From: Bacteroidetes bacterium UBA2322
GTDB taxonomy: Bacteria > Bacteroidota > Bacteroidia > Chitinophagales > UBA2359
Reading direction: 5' to 3'
DNA length: 22,979 nt
NCBI GenBank assembly: GCA_002345145.1
Contig: DDVC01000150.1
Span: forward strand, 5,244 to 28,222
The position numbers and the translations under genes are program-made. The notes beneath the pieces were generated by a model that was not told the DNA's origin, did no database searches, and saw nothing but the letters and a program-made list of their open reading frames with translations. Shown here piece after piece: positions 7,201 to 12,610 of this stretch (positions are counted from its first letter, which is position 1; the number at the start of each line of letters is the position of its first letter).

Positions 7201-9115
7201 CGACTATGAAGCCTCTATTGCCGATTTTGACGAAGCCATTGACCTTGACCCTAAATTTAAATTAGCTTACTATAACCGTGGCGCTGCCAAATACAGCATC
7301 AACGACTTTGACGGAGCTACTACCGATTTTACCGCCGTTATTAACCTTGACCCCGAAGACATTGACGCCTACAACAGCCGTGGTAACGCACTGGTGGCAA
7401 GCGGCAACTTTGAAGAAGCTGTTACCGATTTTAACCGCGTTCTGGAACTTAACAAAGATTTTGAAGCCAGCTACGTAAACCGAAAACGCACCCGCCTCCA
7501 GATTAAAGAAGTAGTTACCGATGCCGCTACGCCCGAAGAACTCAAACTCTACAATTTGCTGCTCGAAGGTCTTGCCAAAGCCAGCGCAGGAGAGTTTGCC
7601 GCTGCCGACAAAATTTACGACCAGGTAATTTCCCTTAACCCCGCCTACAAACTTGCCTATTATAATAAAGGCGTTTTAAAAAATACCATCGGGCAACATG
7701 GCGAGGCTATTTTAGCCCTTAACAAAGCCATTGAACTGGATATTAAATACGCCGCCGCCTACAACTATCGGGGAAAAGTATATGCCGATTTGAAAGACTA
7801 CAAAACCGCAGTGCTCGATTATCACCAAGCCATAGTTATTGACCCTAATTTTAAAGTTGCCTATAACAACAGAGGTATTGCCAAGGCTGCATTAGGTAAC
7901 TACATTGGCGCTATTGCCGATTATGACCAAGCACTTAAACTGGCGCCACAATACAAATCGGCTTACAACAACCGCGCATTAGCCAAAGCCGCCCTTAAAG
8001 ACTTTGACGGCGCTATTGATGACTATGACAAAATTATTAACCTCGACCCACAGTTTAAACTGGCTTACAATAACCGAGGTACTGCCAAAATTGCCCTCAA
8101 CAACTACGGCGGCGCTATAACCGATTTTGACCGAGCCATTGAAATAGACCCCAACTACGAAGCCGCCTACAACAACCGAGGTATTGCCAAGGCCGGCATA
8201 GGCGAGTTTGATGCCGCCGTTGCCGATTTTAACAAACTCATTCTGCTCAACCCCAAACACGAAGCCGCCTACGAAAGCCGTGCAAATGCCTACCTTGCCC
8301 TTGAAAAATATGCCCTTGCCGTAAATGACTTTGGGCAAGCCATAAAAAATAACCCCAACAACAAAGCCGCTTACCACAACCGCGCCGTGGCTAAATATAA
8401 CCAGCAAGATTACAAAGGTTCTGTAGATGACCTTACCAAAGCCCTTACCATTGACCCCAACTATGCCATTGCCTACAACCAGCGCGGTAAAGCCCTTAAC
8501 GCCCTTGAAAAATATGCCGATGCTATTAAAGACTTTTCTAAAGCCATTGAATTAGACCCCAACTACCTTATGGCTTATTTTAACCGCGCCATTGCCAAGC
8601 GCAGCGCCGAAGACCTTAAAGGCGCTATTGCTGATTACAACAAAACTATCAGCATAGAACCTAACTTTGTTGATGCCTATAACAACCGAGGTACCATACG
8701 TATGAAATTGGGCGAATACGTTGATGCCCTCTATGACTTTGACAAAGTAGTAGAGTTAGACCCTACACACAAAATGGCGCTTTTTAACCGCGCACTCATT
8801 AAAGACAACTTTGGCGAACACCGCGATGCTATTGTGGACTTAGGCAGGGTAATTAACCTTGATGAAAACTATGCCGATGCCTACACCGCCCGCGCCAACG
8901 CCAAAACAAAAATTAAAGACTATAAAGGCGCTATTAACGATTATGACAAAGCCCTCATCCTTAACCCCAAAATGGGCGAAGCCTTCTACGGCAGAGGCAA
9001 CGCCTATTTTAAATTGGAAGATACTGCCACCTGCTGTGCCGATTGGCACCAAGCCATTGCCCTGGGCTACAAACAAGCCTCCGAAAAGGTAAAAGCTAAC
9101 TGCGGCGTTAAGTAA
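4214..9115 (+). CDS. Giant exported TPR-array protein (about 45 tetratricopeptide repeats)
   Basis: Starting at 4214 the product is 1633 residues. It opens with a signal peptide (MAAKLQAIATALVVCTLTLM, cleavage probably after HAQA), so it acts in the periplasm, at the outer membrane or outside the cell. The upstream ATG at 4178 would add 12 residues that spoil this signal. Nearly all the rest is 34-residue TPRs with the pattern AYxNRGxAKxxLxDYxGAIxDYDKAIxLDP; I count about 45. Two irregular units, near residues 219-262 and 1089-1143, split the array into blocks of about 5, 24 and 14 repeats. The C-terminal cap has three cysteines (TCCADWHQAIALGYKQ, then ANCGVK), an ending common in Bacteroidota TPR proteins. 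There is no membrane anchor, lipobox, catalytic domain or type IX sorting domain. TPRs bind peptides or proteins, so a scaffold role is inferred; the partner is unknown. Confidence 0.93.
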   Translation: MAAKLQAIATALVVCTLTLMHAQAQEAGSDRVKEALQSVETDINPNLTMGRKKMDAGEFAVARAYFTIATEELPNSWAARMELGKAHAALNDFKSAITEYNAALKLNPSAAQVYIERAKTHNATGKNKEAMADFAEALRLNPTSQEALTGSVKIALKAGDYATAITFYDQLLTANPNNADALYERGKLKAAMGNYDGAVTDFKQSMKIDSKYANFYYNKSKADAIADTLQAVLERSRLAIGLMKFSNEEYQPAVADFTEVINRFPKNKNAFYHRGQAQALLGKPADAVADFDKAIQLDTKFKEAYLERGKSKNEMEDFMGAHRDLDAYLTLNPNEKEALVLRGEIKINLKNYPAAIEDFDKAIAIDPQFATAFINRGVAKMLKGENQSAITDFHAAIGIDPQNPLSYYKRGVAKLTLTDYNGAVADLKKSLELKPKDKFALLQLGVANAALNNHLDAIVAFEDALFLDARFKDAYYHRGISKIARKDYVGAIVDLEMATEIYADYADAYFAAATARTEIGDLSGAIVDYDKHLELKPGNTVAYYRRALVRKQMKDYQNALADLNKAITIDSKFVDALFERALLYKEAANHSAALDDVNKVVSLNPGNVPSLMLRADVKTLMNNFAKALPDYDEVIRIDPKNPDAYIKRGNVKLALHKYPEALTDYNTVLTQNPTNADAYASRGNVKTALKDFNGALQDFDKALALNPKNTLAFANRAATKVELGDLAGAIADLNTLLQLDPTAQDVYFQIAGLQYSTGEYTAALENYNKAIEFDQKNKYAYFYRGVSKANLDKHQAAILDFDSAIKLDKRYLYAYHRRAGSKTFTGDYRGAIEDYSSVIKIDKDFGSSYLKRGEVHALTGNHSQAIKDFTSAIGLQPNNPAAFTGRGKSKAGIRDFEGAIKDFTKVIELRKDDMSAYSNRGNLYAALRQYESALQDFNKIIELDPNNKMAYSNRGSVRAAMKDYKAAIADYDVAIAIDKNFRSAYSNRAQFKAEMGDYEASIADFDEAIDLDPKFKLAYYNRGAAKYSINDFDGATTDFTAVINLDPEDIDAYNSRGNALVASGNFEEAVTDFNRVLELNKDFEASYVNRKRTRLQIKEVVTDAATPEELKLYNLLLEGLAKASAGEFAAADKIYDQVISLNPAYKLAYYNKGVLKNTIGQHGEAILALNKAIELDIKYAAAYNYRGKVYADLKDYKTAVLDYHQAIVIDPNFKVAYNNRGIAKAALGNYIGAIADYDQALKLAPQYKSAYNNRALAKAALKDFDGAIDDYDKIINLDPQFKLAYNNRGTAKIALNNYGGAITDFDRAIEIDPNYEAAYNNRGIAKAGIGEFDAAVADFNKLILLNPKHEAAYESRANAYLALEKYALAVNDFGQAIKNNPNNKAAYHNRAVAKYNQQDYKGSVDDLTKALTIDPNYAIAYNQRGKALNALEKYADAIKDFSKAIELDPNYLMAYFNRAIAKRSAEDLKGAIADYNKTISIEPNFVDAYNNRGTIRMKLGEYVDALYDFDKVVELDPTHKMALFNRALIKDNFGEHRDAIVDLGRVINLDENYADAYTARANAKTKIKDYKGAINDYDKALILNPKMGEAFYGRGNAYFKLEDTATCCADWHQAIALGYKQASEKVKANCGVK

Positions 9116-9235
9116 ACACTGCTTTGTTGTTCAACTTGATTCTGCCCACAATTTAGCCTTATGTAAGCGCTTATAACCCAACTCAATCAGCCAAAACCAA
9201 TTTGTATAATTGCAAGTTATCATAGTGCAGTATGC

Positions 9236-9262
9236 TTGTTAGTTAAATATAATATATATAGC
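9236..9262 (+). other. Rejected upstream extension of the ChrB-AraC gene
   Basis: An in-frame TTG at 9236 could add nine residues (LLVKYNIYS) before the ATG at 9263. The ChrB domain begins MKWITRERPKIDRI, exactly at the ATG, so the extension is unlikely. Another ATG at 9232 is out of frame. Confidence 0.5.
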
Positions 9263-10108
9263 ATGAAGTGGATAACTCGTGAACGACCAAAAATTGATAG
9301 AATAGCTTGCCCTTGGCTTATTAAAAACTTTATAGACAAGGAAGCAGAGTTTCATTTTGTTCCTCCCCAAAATGTATTAGCCAAGAGCTTAGAACTGGGT
9401 GCCATACCTTTTGATATTCCTGATGTGGAATACTCACACTACGGAGATAATGCCACCTTTGACTACTTCTTAAAAAAGCATAACCTAACCACTAACTCGG
9501 CACTAAAAAAAATGGCAGTTATAGTGCGGGCAGCTGATACCGACAGACATCACCTGGCACCCGAAGCAGCAGGGCTTTGGGCTATATCGGCAGGGCTGAG
9601 TTACAATATACAAGACGATCATAAACTGCTGGAAATAGGATTTATGATCTATGATGCCCTTTACAGTTGGGCTAATAATTTGACACCAAAGAAACATCTT
9701 GATTGTAGCCCTTTTGAAAAAATATTACACGAAATTTATGTAAATCATATAAAAAAGGAAAAAGGAAAAAAAACCCCTAACTGGGTAAAACAACTCAAAG
9801 CAATTGTTCAAGACCAAATAGATGCCCAAAATACCATTACACTCAAGCAAATTTCTGATGAACTGGGATTAAACTCATCTTATTTATCAAGAGAGTTTTC
9901 TTTGCATTTCGACAACATGAATTTTGCCGAATACCTCCGAAAAACAAGAATTGAACAAGCTATTAAACTGATGGAAAACAAAAACTATACGCTTACAGAA
10001 ATTGCTTATCTAACCGGCTTTTCAGACCAAAGCCATTTTACCCGAATTTTTAAACAAGCTACCGGACAAAGCCCCTCACAATACAGAAAAAAATTATCGG
10101 AAAGGTAA
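9263..10108 (+). CDS. ChrB-type chromate-responsive domain fused to AraC DNA-binding domain
   Basis: The 281-residue product joins two known domains. Residues 1 to about 150 are the ChrB C-terminal-type domain: TRERPKIDRIACPWLI, FDIPDVEYSHYGDNATFD, and IVRAADTDRHHLAPEAAGLW. ChrB is the chromate-sensing regulator of chrA operons in proteobacteria. Residues about 180-281 are an AraC-type double helix-turn-helix: ITLKQISDELGLNSSYLSRE, then YTLTEIAYLTGFSDQSHFTR, ending ATGQSPSQYRKK. The link is a Lys-rich stretch (KKEKGKKTPNWVKQ). The likely role is a one-component activator or repressor that senses chromate or a related signal through the ChrB part and controls the two genes just downstream, ending in chrA. 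The fold assignments are strong; the ligand is inferred from family and context. It lies 75 bp upstream of the small exported gene, with promoter boxes in between. Confidence 0.9.
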   Translation: MKWITRERPKIDRIACPWLIKNFIDKEAEFHFVPPQNVLAKSLELGAIPFDIPDVEYSHYGDNATFDYFLKKHNLTTNSALKKMAVIVRAADTDRHHLAPEAAGLWAISAGLSYNIQDDHKLLEIGFMIYDALYSWANNLTPKKHLDCSPFEKILHEIYVNHIKKEKGKKTPNWVKQLKAIVQDQIDAQNTITLKQISDELGLNSSYLSREFSLHFDNMNFAEYLRKTRIEQAIKLMENKNYTLTEIAYLTGFSDQSHFTRIFKQATGQSPSQYRKKLSER

Positions 10109-10141
10109 AAAACATACAAAGAGGTAAATTCGGTTCTATTT

Positions 10142-10167
10142 TAACTTTGCTCTCCGATTTATCTTTG
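10142..10167 (+). promoter_or_regulatory. Two candidate -7 boxes upstream of the small exported gene and chrA
   Basis: TAACTTTG (10142-10149) and TATCTTTG (10160-10167) both match TAnnTTTG and stand 18 nt apart. The first would give a leader of about 28 nt before the ATG at 10184; the second would give a very short one. This suggests that the 10184-chrA pair has its own promoter, the natural target of the ChrB-AraC protein. No clear inverted repeat for the regulator was found. Confidence 0.45.
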
Positions 10168-10183
10168 CCAAAAACCGGTTTTT

Positions 10184-10570
10184 ATGCAAGTTGCATTTGT
10201 TATTTTTTGGCTTTGTTTGGTTTTGCCTTCAAAACTAATTTTAGGGCAGGAAACCGCTAAAAACAATAAATGGGGTAATTGGGAAATTGGGCTTGAGGGT
10301 ATGCTGGGCATTTCTGTAGGTAATAATTTTGTTGCCGTTAATGCCGGCGGTCCTGCCTTTTTGGTAAAATTTCATAAAAACTTAAAAATAGGCGTAGGGG
10401 CATTACCTTCTTTTTACGTCTTAAACGGAAAAACAGGCGCTAGGTTAGGCGTATCGCCAAGAATAGATTTTAAAAACATAGTGCTAATAGCGCCATTTTA
10501 CCACAGAGATAGTACCGGTGAGTGGATAAGTTCAGTTGGTTTAGGATATAAATTTCACGCCAAAAAATAA
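10184..10570 (+). CDS. Small exported beta-rich protein in the chromate locus
   Basis: I do not recognise this 128-residue protein as a named family. It starts with a signal peptide (VAFVIFWLCLVLPSKLILG, cleavage probably near residue 21). The mature part is rich in Gly and alternating hydrophobic residues, with about six likely strands, for example WEIGLEGMLGISV, NAGGPAFLVKF, LKIGVGALPSFYVL, IVLIAPFYH and WISSVGLGYKF. That pattern suits a very small outer-membrane or periplasmic beta-barrel, although the chain ends KFHAKK rather than in the usual terminal aromatic residue. There is no cysteine in the mature part and no lipobox. Its stop is only 6 bases before chrA, so the two are almost surely co-transcribed and it probably assists chromate export or its sensing at the envelope. 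That function is inferred from context only. Confidence 0.7.
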   Translation: MQVAFVIFWLCLVLPSKLILGQETAKNNKWGNWEIGLEGMLGISVGNNFVAVNAGGPAFLVKFHKNLKIGVGALPSFYVLNGKTGARLGVSPRIDFKNIVLIAPFYHRDSTGEWISSVGLGYKFHAKK

Positions 10571-10576
10571 ATATCC

Positions 10577-11890
10577 ATGGTTAATAAACCAACCTTTAAA
10601 GAAGCGCTGAAATTTTGGTTTAAACTTGGTTTTATAAGTTTTGGCGGTCCTGCCGGACAAATTGCCATGATGCACGATTTTTTGGTGGATCAGAAAAAAT
10701 GGATCAGCAACAGCAAGTTTTTACATGCACTAAACTACTGTATGTTACTACCCGGTCCCGAAGCGCAACAATTAGCCACTTATATCGGGTGGTTAATGCA
10801 CGGTGTTTGGGGAGGCTTGGCAGCCGGCATTTTGTTTGTGCTTCCTTCTATGTTTATCTTGCTTGCCCTTAGCATTATTTATGTTACATATAGTAATATA
10901 CCAATTATTTACGCTATGTTTAATGGGTTAAAACCTGCCGTAATAGCCATAGTTTTGCTTGCAGTATTTAAAATAATTAAAAAATCGCTTGTAACTCCAT
11001 TGCACTACTTTCTTGCTACTGCTTCCTTTATCGGGATATTTATATTCAATATCCCATTTCCGCTCATCATTCTGGCAACTATTGCCATTGCCATATTGGT
11101 CAATCTGGTTATTCCTGCCCGATTGGAAGAAAGCCACCATGCATCAGCAAAGAACCAAAATATAGAGGCAGATTACTACCTGAACTCACATATTGTATTG
11201 CCCCATACTAAGTTTTCAACTTCTCGATTTTGGAAACAGATTATTATTGCCTTACTGATTTGGGCTCTGCCTCTTGCGGCATTTTACCTGAGCAATACCG
11301 ATTTTAAATTTTGGCAGCAACTATCGCTTTTTTTCACCAAAGCCGCGTTTGTTACCTTTGGCGGTGCTTATGCTGTGCTGCCTTATGTGGCGCAGGTAAG
11401 CGTAGAAAAATTTAATTGGCTAACCAATTTACAAATGATAGACGGGTTGGCATTGGGCGAAACCACGCCGGGTCCGCTTATTATGGTTCTTGCCTTTGTG
11501 GGTTTTATGGCAGGCTACCATCACTTCGGAAATTCAATTGCTATGGGTACACTGGGTCTTGCAGTAACTACATTTTATACATTTCTGCCTTGCTTTTTAT
11601 TCATTTTTGCCGGCGCACCGCTGATAGAACAGACTCAATCTAACAAAAAGGTTAAAGCAGCGCTTATGCTTGTAACAGCAGCAGTTGTGGGAGTTATTGT
11701 AAATTTGGCGCTCTATCTTGGCAAAGCAGTTTTTTTTCCCGATGTATTTGCCATATCGGGCTTTGAGTACATAGCGTTTATTTGGACTGTGATTTCCCTT
11801 TTTGCCTTGTATCGGTTTAAGCTCAATATCTTAATTTGGATTTTAGTGAGCGCTATTTTTGGCTTAGTTCATTACCTTATCATACATTGA
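10577..11890 (+). CDS. chrA: Chromate transporter ChrA (two-domain form)
   Basis: ChrA of the CHR family expels chromate across the inner membrane using the proton-motive force. The 437-residue product is the long form made of two homologous halves. The N-terminal half has FWFKLGFISFGGPAGQIAMM and LPGPEAQQLATYIGW; the C-terminal half has KAAFVTFGGAYAVLPYVAQ and GETTPGPLIMVLAFVGFMAG. Each half is followed by several hydrophobic segments, about ten in total. The two halves are joined by a short polar loop near residues 178-205 (LEESHHASAKNQNIEADYY). The conserved FGG and PGP motifs are intact in both halves, so the protein should be active. It follows the small exported protein after 6 bases and lies downstream of the ChrB-AraC regulator. 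Confidence 0.95.
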   Translation: MVNKPTFKEALKFWFKLGFISFGGPAGQIAMMHDFLVDQKKWISNSKFLHALNYCMLLPGPEAQQLATYIGWLMHGVWGGLAAGILFVLPSMFILLALSIIYVTYSNIPIIYAMFNGLKPAVIAIVLLAVFKIIKKSLVTPLHYFLATASFIGIFIFNIPFPLIILATIAIAILVNLVIPARLEESHHASAKNQNIEADYYLNSHIVLPHTKFSTSRFWKQIIIALLIWALPLAAFYLSNTDFKFWQQLSLFFTKAAFVTFGGAYAVLPYVAQVSVEKFNWLTNLQMIDGLALGETTPGPLIMVLAFVGFMAGYHHFGNSIAMGTLGLAVTTFYTFLPCFLFIFAGAPLIEQTQSNKKVKAALMLVTAAVVGVIVNLALYLGKAVFFPDVFAISGFEYIAFIWTVISLFALYRFKLNILIWILVSAIFGLVHYLIIH

Positions 11891-12073
11891 TACTAAATCC
11901 AAAATTTACGGTAAAATTTTTTGTTGCTTATTGTATTATTCGAGAGGTTTTGTTTTCTTTGCATTGCATTATGTTTTTAACGCAACCAATGGGTTATACC
12001 GCACAACCATCGGGATAAAACTCACATAACTGTAAAGGGTAAAATTCTTCAACAAAGTTAAGCATACAAGTAC

Positions 12074-12514
12074 ATGCTATCTAAAAAAACTAAATACGCT
12101 ATTAGTGCTCTCGTTTACCTTGCTAAGCACCTAAACGAACAACCTATTTCGGTGAGCAAAATTGCCGCAGAGCAAAACATTCCACTAAAATTTTTGGAAG
12201 TGATTTTGGTGGAACTCCGAAACGCCCAAATCATAAGCAGCAAAAAAGGTAAAATGGGTGGTTATACCCTAAAAGAAGCGCCCCAAGAAATAGACCTTGC
12301 AAGAATAATTCGCCTTTTTGATGGGGCAGTTGCCTTGTTGCCTTGTGTTTCTCCCCAATTTTATGAACGCTGCGAAGATTGTACTGATGAACAATCATGT
12401 GGCATAAGACAAGTGGCTTTAGAAATCAGACACGAAACATTAGAACGCCTTAAAAAAGCTACACTTGCTAATATAATTGAACGGGAGTTGAAAATGAAAC
12501 ATCCCAATTTTTAG
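12074..12514 (+). CDS. Rrf2-family transcriptional regulator with four cysteines
   Basis: Rrf2 proteins are small winged-helix regulators that respond to iron-sulfur status, cysteine supply or redox signals. The 146-residue product has the family N-terminus (SKKTKYAISALVYLAKH), the recognition region (SVSKIAAEQNIPLKFLEVIL) and the wing (SSKKGKMGGYTL). Residues 91-109 hold four cysteines, C91, C100, C103 and C109 (LPCVSPQFYERCEDCTDEQS), close to the pattern that binds a cluster or metal in several Rrf2 members. The TonB-dependent receptor begins 96 bp downstream on the same strand with an operator-like inverted repeat between them, so that receptor is the likely target. The signal is not shown by the sequence; cysteine or sulfur status and Fe-S status are the main options. 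Confidence 0.9.
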   Translation: MLSKKTKYAISALVYLAKHLNEQPISVSKIAAEQNIPLKFLEVILVELRNAQIISSKKGKMGGYTLKEAPQEIDLARIIRLFDGAVALLPCVSPQFYERCEDCTDEQSCGIRQVALEIRHETLERLKKATLANIIERELKMKHPNF

Positions 12515-12523
12515 CAATCAATA

Positions 12524-12546
12524 TCCTACTAAAATTGTGGGAGTAG
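12524..12546 (+). promoter_or_regulatory. Operator-like inverted repeat between the Rrf2 gene and the receptor
   Basis: Two overlapping dyads sit in the short gap. TCCTAC-N7-GTGGGA (12524-12542) pairs at five of six positions, and CTACT-N11-AGTAG (12526-12546) is perfect. Rrf2 regulators of the CymR and IscR kind bind imperfect dyads of about this size near their own genes. The binding itself is inferred. Confidence 0.4.
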
Positions 12547-12610
12547 TATGGTTTAATTTCTTCTTATAACAACACAAACTCATGTTTTCACCATTCTAAA
12601 CAACAACACA

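Noticed and set aside
7979..8407. Minus-strand open frame of 142 codons inside the TPR gene
   Set aside because: It is a shadow of the repeat coding sequence: Gly/Val/Phe-rich, itself periodic, with no domain.
4380..9050. Regular 102-nt periodicity that could be taken for a satellite or CRISPR-like array
   Set aside because: The period is 34 codons and the translation gives diverged TPRs; there are no identical direct repeats with unique spacers.
9162..9175. Palindrome TAAGCGCTTA, seen here and again near 17475
   Set aside because: Only two copies were noticed, both short, with no shared context strong enough to call a binding site.
11836..12018. Short plus-strand frame after chrA
   Set aside because: It overlaps the end of chrA in another frame, has no recognisable domain and no promoter box.
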